A program made the position numbers and the translations under genes. From the NCBI GenBank assembly GCA_016191285.1, contig JACPPA010000007.1, positions 43,953 through 107,952 of the forward strand: DNA of 64,000 nucleotides. Reading direction: 5' to 3'. Below the pieces are notes generated by a model. It saw nothing but the letters and a program-made list of their open reading frames with translations. It ran no database searches and was not told where the DNA came from. Below, one piece after another: positions 17,851-27,330 of the stretch (within the stretch, counting starts at the first letter, position 1; every line of letters begins with the position of its first letter). Source of the DNA: Gammaproteobacteria bacterium. Lineage in GTDB: Bacteria; Pseudomonadota; Gammaproteobacteria; Ga0077536.

Positions 17851-18789
17851 TCACGCTGACCGTTCACGGCGCATGCGCGCCCAGCGATGGATGGGCCACA
17901 TATCCTGATCTTCGCCCCACGCAGTGACGCCATCGTGCTCCCAGCGGATCAGGCTGTTGATATCGATGAACGTATGGCGATTGAGAATAATCCGGCTCAT
18001 TGGGACGCCAGTCGCCGTGAGTTCGCGCCCTTCCACATCGCGGGCCGTCAGATCGATTCGCGTGATCCAACCGTGTTCGCGGTCGCGCAAAACGGTGCGC
18101 TCACCAGCGGCGAGACTCACCGTTCTACCGTCACGACGCAGAAAGCCATACGTCACCTGATCCACTTTGCCGCGGCCGCCGGTAACCGCCAGAAACCCGG
18201 TCGATCGGTCTACCGCGCCGGTGACGTAGGCGGCCTGGTGTGGCCGATCTTCCGGACGGCGCCCCCAGGTCCGATCGCGCATTCCTACACAGTCGATTTC
18301 GATTTTCTCACCATGCAGGATGAGTTCGCCGGTAACCCGGCCGAATTGATCGAAGTGATGCGCGCTGCCGAACGTCGAGCCGACCGCGGTCAACGGTTCC
18401 GGCGGCATCACGCCGTCGAAAATCAATTTGGCTTGCAGGCGATCGCCATCGGCATAACCCAGCGCGTAGCGTTGGCAGGGTTCGAGCACCCGAATCGACA
18501 CGCCGGTGGGGAGTGTGCAAGCGGCGAGATCGAGGGTTGATGGCAGTTCCAGCGCGGAGTAGTTGGCGGAGTACAGCGCTTCCCACGGCAGGTGGGCGCG
18601 GTGATCCCAGATCCACGCGCCGCCGGCAATCGTCCCGATGTTCGGGCGCGCCATCGTATAAAACCAGCCACCGAGACGACGCTCCGGGTGGTGAAACGAG
18701 AACCAGGCGGTCTCGGTTGCCCACCAGTCGTCGCCCATCTCGGCGAAGTGGAAATGATCGTCTTGTGCGGTGAAGGTTCGCTCGCTCAT
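17851..18789 (-). CDS. DUF7064-like protein (copy 1 of 3)
   Basis: 312 residues, beta-rich. Signature in the middle: GRVTGELILHGEKIEIDCVGMRDRTWGRRPE, where paralogues at 47542 and 50193 have D-x-x-DRSWGPR. The family resembles AttH/carotenoid-hydratase-type beta barrels and is probably what databases call DUF7065/DUF7064; function unknown. No signal peptide, so cytoplasmic. It follows the SMP-30 gene by 18 bases and precedes the ligase by 40. Repeated association with acyl-CoA ligase and kinase-fold genes points to a catabolic role. This copy is the most diverged of the three. Confidence 0.7.
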   Translation of the reverse strand: MSERTFTAQDDHFHFAEMGDDWWATETAWFSFHHPERRLGGWFYTMARPNIGTIAGGAWIWDHRAHLPWEALYSANYSALELPSTLDLAACTLPTGVSIRVLEPCQRYALGYADGDRLQAKLIFDGVMPPEPLTAVGSTFGSAHHFDQFGRVTGELILHGEKIEIDCVGMRDRTWGRRPEDRPHQAAYVTGAVDRSTGFLAVTGGRGKVDQVTYGFLRRDGRTVSLAAGERTVLRDREHGWITRIDLTARDVEGRELTATGVPMSRIILNRHTFIDINSLIRWEHDGVTAWGEDQDMWPIHRWARMRRERSA

Positions 18790-18807
18790 GCGCGCATTCT
18801 CATTTGT

Positions 18808-19755
18808 TCAGCGCTGATGCACGAGCGGCATGCCGGGCACCGGGCTCCTCGCGTACACCACGTAATCACTGGTGACACTGCCGATATAGAGGTCGCGCAG
18901 GTCGGCGCCACCCCAGCTGATATTGGTCGGATTGCGCAGCACGCGACCGTCAGGGTCCGACAACAGGGTGACGACCTCACCGGCCGGCGTGATCGCGATA
19001 ATCTTGTTCGCCATCACCAAGGTCACCCACAGATTGCCCTCCTGATCGAATCCGCAACCGTCGGTGGCTCCGAGTTGATTGCGCAACGCGGGCGTCAGCG
19101 GCCGCCGATCCTGCACGTCGCGATGCGACAAGCCGAGTTGCGGACCGTAGCGCGTGGCGGCGCCCAGCGTATCGTCGGCCAGCAGCGGCAGGCGCACCAC
19201 GTCGCAGGTCGCGGTCTGGCATACGAAGAGGTTCTTCTCCTCGGCATCGAACGCAATGCCGTTGGCAAAACTGAAACCCTCGGCCATCACCGTCACCCGG
19301 CCATCGCGTTCGTAGCGGTAGATAAAGCCGTCCGCCTGACCATTGAAAGCGGCCTCCACCGATCCCCACGTTGAATGCGAACACCAGATCCGCCCTGTTG
19401 AATCCAGCAGCGGATAGTTCGAGCCGAATAGTCGGCGGCCCGCTATCTCACCGCACAACACCGTCACTTCGCCGGTGCGTGGATCAAGCCGCTGCAGCGG
19501 ACCAAAGCCGTCTTCGGGTCCCCCAAAATTGGCAATCACGAGCCGGCCTTCGAGATCCATGTTAATGCCGTTCGGAGCGCCACCGGCCTGCCCACATCGT
19601 TCCAGCCTGCCGTCGGCGCGAACCCGGGCACAGGCACTTGTCTGATCGGACAACCAAACGCTGCCGTCGCGGCCCACCACCACGTCTTCCGGCCGCTTGA
19701 CCCCGAGCCCCATCTTGCGGCATTCAGAGAGCAGAATCGGTTTCAGGGATGTCAC
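18808..19755 (-). CDS. SMP-30/gluconolactonase/LRE-like protein
   Basis: 315 residues, a six-bladed beta-propeller by repeat pattern: PEDVVVGRDGSVWLSD, GGAPNGINMDLEGRLVIAN, FANGIAFDAEEKNLFV, TDGCGFDQEGNLWVT and NPTNISWGGADLRDLYI. The metal-site acids and Asn of the family are placed in these repeats. Members hydrolyse lactones. A GTG at 19755 was chosen as start because GGAGA lies 5-7 bases before it; an ATG at 19842 would add 29 residues lacking similarity. First gene of the minus-strand operon. A lactone from the Baeyer-Villiger enzyme at 12692 is a reasonable substrate guess. Confidence 0.8.
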   Translation of the reverse strand: MTSLKPILLSECRKMGLGVKRPEDVVVGRDGSVWLSDQTSACARVRADGRLERCGQAGGAPNGINMDLEGRLVIANFGGPEDGFGPLQRLDPRTGEVTVLCGEIAGRRLFGSNYPLLDSTGRIWCSHSTWGSVEAAFNGQADGFIYRYERDGRVTVMAEGFSFANGIAFDAEEKNLFVCQTATCDVVRLPLLADDTLGAATRYGPQLGLSHRDVQDRRPLTPALRNQLGATDGCGFDQEGNLWVTLVMANKIIAITPAGEVVTLLSDPDGRVLRNPTNISWGGADLRDLYIGSVTSDYVVYARSPVPGMPLVHQR

Positions 19756-20030
19756 GTAATCTCCACCAGTCTCACGGTCGAAGGAGCCTAACAGATACCA
19801 ACTTTGAGTGTCGATTGCGGGGGAGCCAACCGCAACGCGCACTCATGGCCGCCGACGCCATTCAAACTAAGTCCCTTCACCGCTCGATTACGGCGCAAAG
19901 GGCGACTATGATTCCTACACGCTAGGGTACGGGGCCCTGTTGCGTAAGCCCACACGGTAAGCGGTCGATTCGGCCTGCCTTGCCCGGCGTCTCGGTTTTC
20001 GTCTGTGCAGCGTTTGCTTGCGGAGGAACG

Positions 20031-20627
20031 ATGGCGGCGCAAATTAAAACGACTAACGAATCGCATATCCGCGTCTACGACGATCTGGTTCCGAAATATC
20101 TGCAAGATTTTCTAGAACTGAATATTCTCGGCAAATCGGGCGAACACACAGTTCACCCAACCGTTCAGTTCAAATGTAAGTATGAAGACACCGCCATTGA
20201 TGAACATCAACGATCGCCGATGTCGTTCTACCATGTGCTGAAATCGAGCGCGGAGAATTCCGATCACTTTGAGAACTTTTACGAAATCCCGCGGCTCTTT
20301 TGCCGCGCGCACGAGCTGTTGTTGCAAGAAATCCTGGTGGCGCGCATCTATCTGATCACGCCGCAGATGAGTGAACTCAAACATTACAAACCGCATATCG
20401 ATTTCACTTTTCCGCATACCGTACTGCTCTATTACGTGAACAACGCGGACGGCAATACCGTATTTGTCGACGAAAATCGGCGAATTTACCGCGAAGTCGA
20501 ACCGAAGAAGGGTCGGTTACTAGCCTTCGACGGCTCGCTCTACCATGGTGGCGGCGTGCCGAAGCAGAGTCCGCGTTGCGTCGTCAATTTTAATATTATT
20601 TGTCATTCGAAACGCGCGGAGAAATGA
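20031..20627 (+). CDS. 2-oxoglutarate/Fe(II) oxygenase (prolyl-4-hydroxylase-like)
   Basis: 198 residues. The jelly-roll motif is complete: PHIDF (His122, Asp124), a distal YHGGG (His172) and Arg182 in PRCVVNF for 2-oxoglutarate. These enzymes hydroxylate a substrate using O2 and 2-oxoglutarate; the substrate is unknown. GGAGGA lies directly before the ATG at 20031. It stands alone between the 19755 operon (divergent) and a dispersed repeat. Confidence 0.82.
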   Translation: MAAQIKTTNESHIRVYDDLVPKYLQDFLELNILGKSGEHTVHPTVQFKCKYEDTAIDEHQRSPMSFYHVLKSSAENSDHFENFYEIPRLFCRAHELLLQEILVARIYLITPQMSELKHYKPHIDFTFPHTVLLYYVNNADGNTVFVDENRRIYREVEPKKGRLLAFDGSLYHGGGVPKQSPRCVVNFNIICHSKRAEK

Positions 20628-20740
20628 ACCGTTGCTACTCACGCCTGCAAACCGGCGCCTTGTCCTGATCGTTGTCTAAATAGACGAGCATTAATACCGG
20701 CCAGGCTAATAGGATGCGATAGGCGATGTGGATTGCGCTG

Positions 20741-20830
20741 CCGTCGTCCCGGCGAAAGCCGGGACCCAGTGAGATAAAAAAACTTCATGGATTCCTCCCG
20801 GCGCAGGCCGGGATCACGCCGGAATGACGA
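20741..20830. repeat. Dispersed repeat of the CCGTCGTCCCGGC...GGAATGACG type
   Basis: A CCCGGCGAAAGCCGGG hairpin and a CCCGGCGCAGGCCGGG hairpin flank a short spacer, and the element ends GGAATGACGA. Related blocks occur at 24940-25390. Confidence 0.65.
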
Positions 20831-20897
20831 CCAGTAACCATATGTCTCACTTCGGGTAGCCGGTATTTCCAGTTCGTTATATAGTACCTACGCACCG

Positions 20898-22382
20898 ATG
20901 AAAGGTGCTGCCACATTCCGCGCGCCGTGTCTCTGGCAGCAGCTATTAATTCTTGCCGTTGCGTGTTTGGTAACGCGTCTGCCGCAGTTGTCGAGTGCCG
21001 ATCTGCTGCTCGACGGCGACGAAGCGGTGCTCGGGTTGATGGCGAAGCATCTCGCCGCTGGCCAATCCTTTCCGATCTTTTTCTATGGCCAGACCTATGG
21101 CTTCGCACTGCTCGAAGCGGCGGCGGGCGCGGCGATGTTCGCGCTCTGCGGCCCGCAGGCCTGGGCCTTGAAATTCGCGATGCTGATCCTATGGTCCACC
21201 GGCATCGCGTGTTACTTCCTCGCGCTGCGCGAATTGGCTCCCCACAGCCGATGGTGGCCGTTCGCGGTTGCACTGCTGCTGGCCGCGTCGCCTGCCTGGG
21301 CGGTGTGGTCGACGAAGGCGCGCGGCGGCTATCTCACCGCGTTTCTGCTGTCATCGTTGATCGCTTGGCTGATGCTCCATCGAGATTGGCATCGGCGCGG
21401 CAGAGTGCAACTGTTGGCGGGGTTCTTGACCGTGATGGTGGCCGAAGCGCAGATCCTGTGGCTGCCCGGCCTCATTCCCCTCGTCGCTTATGCCTGGTAC
21501 CGGGCAGGACGCCGGGCCCTCGTCATCGCCTACGCAGTTGGCGGGCTCTGCGCGTGCGGTCTATTCAGTGCGCTCCGCGCATACACGACCTTCGATTTCT
21601 GGCCGCACCCGCGTCTGCAATGGCAGACTCATTTTGGGGAGGCGCTGCTGGCGACCCCACTACGAATCTATCAGCATTTTGGCGGCGCTTATTATTTGCA
21701 TCATGTGCTGGAAGCGCCGTTGGCGGCGCGTATGTTCGCGGCCGGTGCGACGCTGGTCGTCCTGCTCAGCATGGTGTATTGGGGTTGTGTAGTTCGTGTT
21801 CGCGAGGGGCGCGCTCTGATGCTCGCGCTCGGCGTCGCGTTGCTTACCGCTATCGCGCCAACGCTGATGCTAAATCACTACGCACCGCGCTACCTATTAC
21901 CGTTGAGTGGCGCGTGCCTGATGCTGCTGTGCATGTTTTGCGCCAAGGTGCGTAATCCACATGGGCCGGCGCTAGGAGTTATCGCCTTCGTCCTCATCGG
22001 TGCGGTTAGTCAGGTCCAGTTCCGGCATTTCCAGTTCCAACCGGGTGGCGAACCGGCGATTCGCGCACTGATCGATCGTTTAGAACGCGCGCAGATTAGC
22101 GCCGTGTTCTCGCATGATCCCCTGTTGCAATGGCAGGTGATGTTCTATTCCAACGAGCGGATCGCCGCGCGCTTCCTATTTCGGGATGATCGTTATGCGC
22201 CGTATGTGCGGCGCGTCAACAGGACTTTGAGCGACGGCGGCCGCGTCGCGGAAATCGCGCCGTTGAGCATGTTTGCCGACGATGACCTGGCGGCTGATCG
22301 GGTGTGGGCGATTGCTGGCGACTACGGCATCTTTCCAAATACCACTCGCGCCCGCCTTGAACGGCTAGGCTTTCAGTTCTGA
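20898..22382 (+). CDS. Polytopic GT39/PMT-like membrane glycosyltransferase
   Basis: 494 residues with about 10-12 membrane segments. The first loop has an acidic pair (LLLDGDEAVLGLMAKHL) followed by FFYGQTYGFALLEA, matching the first periplasmic loop of dolichyl-phosphate-mannose protein mannosyltransferase/ArnT-type enzymes, where the acids are catalytic. It would transfer a sugar from a polyprenyl-phosphate donor on the periplasmic side; acceptor unknown. Not clustered with the sugar genes at 8-12 kb. Confidence 0.7.
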   Translation: MKGAATFRAPCLWQQLLILAVACLVTRLPQLSSADLLLDGDEAVLGLMAKHLAAGQSFPIFFYGQTYGFALLEAAAGAAMFALCGPQAWALKFAMLILWSTGIACYFLALRELAPHSRWWPFAVALLLAASPAWAVWSTKARGGYLTAFLLSSLIAWLMLHRDWHRRGRVQLLAGFLTVMVAEAQILWLPGLIPLVAYAWYRAGRRALVIAYAVGGLCACGLFSALRAYTTFDFWPHPRLQWQTHFGEALLATPLRIYQHFGGAYYLHHVLEAPLAARMFAAGATLVVLLSMVYWGCVVRVREGRALMLALGVALLTAIAPTLMLNHYAPRYLLPLSGACLMLLCMFCAKVRNPHGPALGVIAFVLIGAVSQVQFRHFQFQPGGEPAIRALIDRLERAQISAVFSHDPLLQWQVMFYSNERIAARFLFRDDRYAPYVRRVNRTLSDGGRVAEIAPLSMFADDDLAADRVWAIAGDYGIFPNTTRARLERLGFQF

Positions 22383-22458
22383 AAGGTGACTCACTGGATC
22401 GGAAACCTGGATTTCTCGTGCATAATCTGAAGGTCCATCAAAAAATAAAGGGGGAGGA

Positions 22459-23151
22459 ATGAATACGAGAAGCCAATTGCTGTGTGCGTGGAGCGGATTC
22501 GTATTTACCGTGGTGTTCACCATCGGGTTCTGGCTAGTGGCGAACTTCGTGCCACCGCCGTCGCCGAACGCGAGCGCCGCCGATATCGCGGCGATCTATC
22601 AACAGAACACCTGGCAGATACGGTTGGGCATGTTCCTGATGATGGGTTGCTCCGGCTTGATTTCGCCCTTTATCGCGGCAATTTCGCTCCAGATGAAACG
22701 CATGGAGGGAAGTCCTTCCATCCTGACCTATACCCAATTATCGAGTGGCTCGATCGGGGTCGTGTTCTTGATTTTGCCGTCTCTAATCTGGACCGCTGCC
22801 GCGTTTAGACCGGAACGTTCTGCCGATCTCATTTTGTTGCTCAACGATTTAGGCTGGATCGTCCTGTTAATGCCGTTCACGTCGTTTGTCGTGCAGAACT
22901 TCGCCATCGGGTTCGCCATTCTGAGCGATAAGAGTGTGGCCCCGGTGTTCCCGCGCTGGGTGGGATTCTTCACCTTATGGGTGGCAATACTGTTCGTGCC
23001 GGGTGGACTCCTCACCTTCTTTAAAAAGGGACCCTTTGCGTGGGACGGCTTGTTCGCGTTCTGGATCCCGTTGGTGATTTTCCTAACCTGGTATCTCGTG
23101 ATGTTCGTGTTTTTGCGCAAAGGCATCATCGAACAAGCGCGGGCGGCGTAA
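22459..23151 (+). CDS. Membrane protein of unknown function, next to NorE/F-like genes
   Basis: 230 residues with six predicted membrane helices (about 12-32, 57-78, 92-112, 126-150, 166-186, 200-220). No cofactor motif is seen. A purine run GGGGGAGGA abuts the ATG. It lies 19 bases before the cytochrome-oxidase-subunit-III-like gene, so it is likely part of the same transcript. Function unknown. Confidence 0.65.
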   Translation: MNTRSQLLCAWSGFVFTVVFTIGFWLVANFVPPPSPNASAADIAAIYQQNTWQIRLGMFLMMGCSGLISPFIAAISLQMKRMEGSPSILTYTQLSSGSIGVVFLILPSLIWTAAAFRPERSADLILLLNDLGWIVLLMPFTSFVVQNFAIGFAILSDKSVAPVFPRWVGFFTLWVAILFVPGGLLTFFKKGPFAWDGLFAFWIPLVIFLTWYLVMFVFLRKGIIEQARAA

Positions 23152-23170
23152 AACCTCTTAGTCGTCGAGT

Positions 23171-23758
23171 ATGGCCGCTTCCACTGACGCTCCTCCGGGG
23201 GCACGAACCCACTTGCCCGGTGAACCCGGCGTGTGGGTGTTTATCCTTGGCGACATGTTGATGTTCGCCGCGTTCTTTGTGGTGTTTGTTTACTATCGAC
23301 GGCAGGACGTTCCGCTATTCGTGCATTCGCAAAGCACGTTGAACCAGCACTTTGGTGCGATCAATACCCTCCTGATGCTGACGAGTTCCTGGTTTGTGGC
23401 GCTAGCCATTCATTCGGCGCGTGCGCACGTCGCAAAACTCTGTTCGAGGTTTTTTGTTCTCGCTTTCCTCTGTGGGCTCGGCTTTGTGGTTATCAAATTT
23501 TTCGAGTACCGAGAAAAAATCCATGCCGGCATCATGCTGACGACCAACGATTTCTACATGTACTACTACATGTTCACCGGTCTGCATTTGATGCATGTGC
23601 TGATTGGCATGGGAGTCCTTACGTACCTGACGAGTATCGCGCGCGGCGGAGATTTTCAGGCGAAGAATCTCAACGTTCTGGAAAGCGGCGCCAGTTTCTG
23701 GCACATGGTCGATATCCTGTGGATCGTCCTTTTCGCGCTGTTGTATTTAATGAAATAA
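23171..23758 (+). CDS. Cytochrome c oxidase subunit III-like (NorE-type) protein
   Basis: 195 residues with five membrane helices, shorter than true CoxC (~270) and the size of NorE. Characteristic segments: EPGVWVFILGDMLMFAAFF at the start, FEYREKIHAGI in the middle and ESGASFWHMVDILWIVLF at the end (the conserved E...WH..D). These proteins are accessory subunits of haem-copper oxidases or nitric oxide reductases. No subunit I or II gene is adjacent. Four bases separate it from the subunit IV-like gene. Confidence 0.8.
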   Translation: MAASTDAPPGARTHLPGEPGVWVFILGDMLMFAAFFVVFVYYRRQDVPLFVHSQSTLNQHFGAINTLLMLTSSWFVALAIHSARAHVAKLCSRFFVLAFLCGLGFVVIKFFEYREKIHAGIMLTTNDFYMYYYMFTGLHLMHVLIGMGVLTYLTSIARGGDFQAKNLNVLESGASFWHMVDILWIVLFALLYLMK

Positions 23759-23762
23759 CGCA

Positions 23763-24038
23763 ATGGAATCGATCTTTAGTCTCAAAGTGACGCCGCTGTG
23801 GATCATCCTCATTCTCGCGACCGCAGTGTCCTGGGAATTCGGACATGGATTCGGGTTTGGCAGCCACCATAACTATGCCACCGTTGCGGTAGTGCTAATC
23901 GCCTTCATCAAGGTTCGTTTTGTGTTTCTCGACTTTATGGAATTGCGCGCCGCGCCGTTACCGCTGCGGCTTGCTTTCGAGTCGTGGGCGGTACTCGTTG
24001 GCGGCACCATTATTGGCCTCTACTGGCCGGGATCTTGA
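23763..24038 (+). CDS. Cytochrome c oxidase subunit IV-like (NorF/COX4_pro) protein
   Basis: 91 residues with three membrane helices. The second carries IAFIKVRFVFLDFMELR, the hallmark of prokaryotic subunit IV/NorF proteins (IK-R---DFMELR). Likely co-translated with the NorE-like gene. The partner catalytic subunit must lie elsewhere. Confidence 0.8.
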   Translation: MESIFSLKVTPLWIILILATAVSWEFGHGFGFGSHHNYATVAVVLIAFIKVRFVFLDFMELRAAPLPLRLAFESWAVLVGGTIIGLYWPGS

Positions 24039-24057
24039 GAAAGATAAAGCGGGGTAG

Positions 24058-24133
24058 GTCGGATAAGCGGCGAAGCCGCGTTATCCGACATTACGACATG
24101 AATCGGCGGATTGCGCCCTTCGGGCTGATCCGC
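24058..24133. repeat. Two REP-type palindromes
   Basis: GTCGGATAA...TTATCCGAC (24058-24089, interrupted palindrome with a GGC-GAA-GCC tip) and GCGGATTGCGCCC-TTC-GGG...ATCCGC (24106-24133). They are 20 bases past the subunit IV-like stop and may act as transcript ends. Confidence 0.75.
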
Positions 24134-24290
24134 ACTACGAGCCCTAGGAACTCCCGATCGCTGAAACAGATGGCAGCAGCGGAGCGGCGGGTTGCATCGA
24201 CGCTGATCTTGACGACGACAGCGCCGCATTCACGCGGCGCGGCACAAGGACTACAATTTCATCGCAATCCCAGTTAGCGGAGCCAAGCAA

Positions 24291-24863
24291 ATGTCATCCA
24301 TAGTTTCAATGCCGCCGAGAAAACACCGGCTTTCCGTCGCCGACTATCACTGCATGGGCGAGATAGGCATCCTCGATCCGAACGTTCACTGCGAGCTGAT
24401 CGAAGGGGAGATCATCGATACATCGCCGATCGGGAGTGTTCATGCAGGGACTGTTACCATGTTGGGACGTTTGTTCAATCGTGTGGTCGGCGACATGGTG
24501 GTTATCGCCCTCCAGAGTCCCGTCGTTCTAAACGAACATTCCGAACCTGAGCCGGACATTGTGTTATTGAAATCGCGCGCGGATTTCTATAAAAGTGCCG
24601 ACCCGCACGCCGAAGATGTCCTATTAATCGTCGAGGTGGCGGATACCTCCCTGCGCTATGATCGGGACACGAAGATTCCGCTCTATGCCCGGAACGGAAT
24701 TTCCGAGGTGTGGCTGGTGGATCTGCAATCTTTACGAGTCGAGGTCTTTCAAGAACCCGCTGCAGAGGGATATGCCAAGATTCGAGTGCACGATCCGGCG
24801 AAGCCGTTGACCCCTGCCGCCCTGCCCGAAACCGCGATTGACGTTTCCGATCTGTTCGCTTAA
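24291..24863 (+). CDS. Uma2-family (DUF820) restriction-endonuclease-fold protein
   Basis: 190 residues. PD-(D/E)XK-type features: EPEPDIVLL (Asp) and VLLIVEVADTSLRYDRDTKIPLYARNGISEVWLVDL (Glu and distal Lys). Uma2 proteins are common in cyanobacteria and mobile DNA and their role is unsettled. GCGGAG lies before the ATG. It is flanked by REP palindromes on the left and a long repeat tract on the right. Confidence 0.8.
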   Translation: MSSIVSMPPRKHRLSVADYHCMGEIGILDPNVHCELIEGEIIDTSPIGSVHAGTVTMLGRLFNRVVGDMVVIALQSPVVLNEHSEPEPDIVLLKSRADFYKSADPHAEDVLLIVEVADTSLRYDRDTKIPLYARNGISEVWLVDLQSLRVEVFQEPAAEGYAKIRVHDPAKPLTPAALPETAIDVSDLFA

Positions 24864-24955
24864 CTGCCTCCCGTAGGATACGCGGCGCTAAATAACGAAC
24901 TGGAAATACCGACACCCGAAGTGCGCCAGATTTTACTTGTCGTCATTCCGGCGTT

Positions 24956-25386
24956 CGAGGCCGTGTAAAAGCTCGAACCGCCGTCACCCCGGAATTCGCA
25001 CAGCGAAACGCCGGGGTCCAGTCAGAATAGGCGTTCGCGCCGCGCGGATTTTTTACTGGATTCCGGCGTGCGCCGGAATGACGGGTGCTGAGTTCTTGTT
25101 CCCTGCTCCAATTTATTTGGAGTTGTTACATGGCATCGAACGCCGGAATACAAAGGACCTCGGTGTAACCCCCACCACCGTCATTCCGGCGCACGCCGGA
25201 ATCCAGAGGGCCTTCGAGCACCCCCACCGTCATCCCGCGTGAACGAGGCCGTGTAACAACTCGAACCGCCGTCACTCCGGAATTCGCACAGCGAAACGCC
25301 GGCTTTCCAGTCAGAATAGGCGTTCGCGCCGTACGCGGATCCGCTTTTTTACTGGATTCCGGCGTGCGCCGGAATGACGGGTGCTG
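24956..25386. repeat. Direct repeat of ~140 bp with intervening repeat blocks
   Basis: Copy 1 (24956-25090) and copy 2 (25244-25386) share nearly all their sequence, from CGAGGCCGTGTAA to GGAATGACGGGTGCTG. Both contain GGATTCCGGCGTGCGCCGGAATGACG-type palindromes. Between them is a further GTCATTCCGGCGCACGCCGG block. The tract fills the space between the Uma2 and transaldolase genes, and no gene is seen in it. Confidence 0.8.
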
Positions 25387-25413
25387 TGGTTTTAGGTACC
25401 GGCGTGGGTAAAG

Positions 25414-26400
25414 CTAAAGCGCGCCGAGACGCGCCTCGAGCGCCCTTTCCAACTCTTCGATCGCTTTCGTGAAGCCGGCGATACCTTCAGCGAGCTTGTC
25501 CTTCGCCATGCGATCCGCGTCGTGCATGCTGCGGTAGACGCTCTCGTTCATCTCGATCTTGGCGATCGACATGCCGTGCGCGGCGTCGGCCGCGAGCTTT
25601 CGCGGAAGTTCGCCGGTGGCGCCATCGAGCTCGCCTAGTAGCTGCGGCGAGATCGTCAGGAGATCGCACCCGGCAAGCTCGGTGATTTCGCCCGAGTTTC
25701 GAAAACTGGCGCCCATGACTTCGGTCTTGTAGCCGTGTTTCTTGTAGTAGTTGTAGATCGTCTTGACGCTTACAACGCCGGGATCCTCAAACGGCGGATA
25801 ACTCTCGCGACCGGTGTCTTTCTTGTACCAATCAAGAATGCGCCCCACGAACGGCGAGATGAGCGTGACCTTCGCCTCGGCGGCCGCGACGGCTTGATGC
25901 ATGCCGAAAAGTAGCGTCATGTTGCAATGAATGCCTTCCTTCTCGAGTACTTCCGCCACGCGGATGCCTTCCCACGTGGCGGCGAGCTTGATCAAGATAC
26001 GGTTACGCGAGACACCAGCGGCCTCGTACTGCGCGATCAACGATCGCGCTTTGTCGAGCGACGCTTGAATGTCGTAGGAAAGGCGCGCATCTACTTCGGT
26101 CGACACACGACCAGGAACGATCCGCAGAATCTTCAACCCGAACTCCACGGACAGCCGGTCATTGGCTTTTTTTACTGTCAGCGCCTTATCGAGCTTACCC
26201 GCTTCGCGCGCGGCTTCTTTTTTTGCCCACATGAGCGCATCGTCGACGAGCTTCGCGTACTCGGGCATCTTCGCGGCGGCCGCGATCAGCGACGGGTTGG
26301 TTGTCGCGTCTTGCGGCTTGTACTGCTGCATCGACGCGATGTCGCCCGTATCGGCGACCACCGTCGTCATCGATTTGAGTTGCTCAAGTAGCGTTGCCAT
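25414..26400 (-). CDS. tal: Transaldolase
   Basis: 328 residues, the length of TalB-type enzymes (~317). Typical segments: DATTNPSLI (28-39), Schiff-base Lys138 in [26 protein letters not shown] and [14 protein letters not shown]. It moves a dihydroxyacetone unit between sugar phosphates in the pentose phosphate pathway, in the cytoplasm. Single gene; a nitroreductase gene lies 53 bases upstream on the same strand. Confidence 0.95.
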   Translation of the reverse strand: MATLLEQLKSMTTVVADTGDIASMQQYKPQDATTNPSLIAAAAKMPEYAKLVDDALMWAKKEAAREAGKLDKALTVKKANDRLSVEFGLKILRIVPGRVSTEVDARLSYDIQASLDKARSLIAQYEAAGVSRNRILIKLAATWEGIRVAEVLEKEGIHCNMTLLFGMHQAVAAAEAKVTLISPFVGRILDWYKKDTGRESYPPFEDPGVVSVKTIYNYYKKHGYKTEVMGASFRNSGEITELAGCDLLTISPQLLGELDGATGELPRKLAADAAHGMSIAKIEMNESVYRSMHDADRMAKDKLAEGIAGFTKAIEELERALEARLGAL

Positions 26401-26453
26401 GGCCTCTTCCCTCGCACGAATAGGAGAAAGCAGGTTACACCTTTTGTCGCGAC

Positions 26454-27137
26454 TTATTCGACTACTTTGAACGGCGTGCCGTCATTCCAGCGATCCCAGC
26501 GTGTGAATTCTTCGACTGGTTTGCGCGTGAGTTTGGTCAACTGCTTACGCGGACGACCGATCGGAACCAACGCCGCGACGGCGAAATGACTCGGCAGATT
26601 CAACAACGCCTGCACTTTCGGTTCGTCGCGCGCGACGAACGTTGTCAGCACACCGCCATAACCTTCGTTGCGCGCCCCGAGCAATAAACTCCACACGAAG
26701 GGGTAGATCGATGCGCCACTGATCACGCCGACCCGGGGCAGATCGCGATCGAACGACGCGACCACGCTCAAATCCACCGCCACCACCAGCACCGCGGGAA
26801 TAAGATTGACATCGTCGAGGTTTTCAAACAGCGGCGAATTGACCTGGGTCGCCGCCGCCTCCGCCGCCGTCACCCGCGACGGAACGATCGTATTCCACGG
26901 ATTTTCGCCGGCATTCACCTGAGCGGTGTAGCTCTGTATCGTCGGCCGCGCGATCGCCGACAAGCTGCGTCGCGCGGCCGGATCGCGCACGACCACCACG
27001 CGCCAGCCTTGACGGTTACCGCCGCTCGGCGCAAAACGCGCTTGTCCGAGGATCCGCTTCAACGTGGCATCCGGCAACGTGCTGGGGACGAAATCGCGAA
27101 CCGCGCAGGTGGTGCGGATAACTTCGGAGAATTCCAT
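26454..27137 (-). CDS. Nitroreductase-family FMN oxidoreductase
   Basis: 227 residues. The start [22 protein letters not shown] and [18 protein letters not shown] are the FMN-binding front of the family. A later [23 protein letters not shown] and PIGRPRK fit the C-terminal half. It would reduce nitro or enone/quinone compounds with NAD(P)H. The ATG at 27137 is preferred; a 30-residue longer reading lacks similarity. Confidence 0.85.
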   Translation of the reverse strand: MEFSEVIRTTCAVRDFVPSTLPDATLKRILGQARFAPSGGNRQGWRVVVVRDPAARRSLSAIARPTIQSYTAQVNAGENPWNTIVPSRVTAAEAAATQVNSPLFENLDDVNLIPAVLVVAVDLSVVASFDRDLPRVGVISGASIYPFVWSLLLGARNEGYGGVLTTFVARDEPKVQALLNLPSHFAVAALVPIGRPRKQLTKLTRKPVEEFTRWDRWNDGTPFKVVE

Positions 27138-27330
27138 GACGGTGGCCTGTGGCTTAGGGGCTTGCCGCAAGTCTAGCAAAACGTGCTGGCGGCGCCGACG
27201 CTCTACGCCTTGATCCAATGCCACCATGCACTGCCACTTCAGTTCGCTCAGCGTGCAAGGGTTCGGTGGTTAGCGATTATTCCGGCGTTCGATCATAATC
27301 AGTCACCGCCTTAACCTCGGAGCGTGAACC

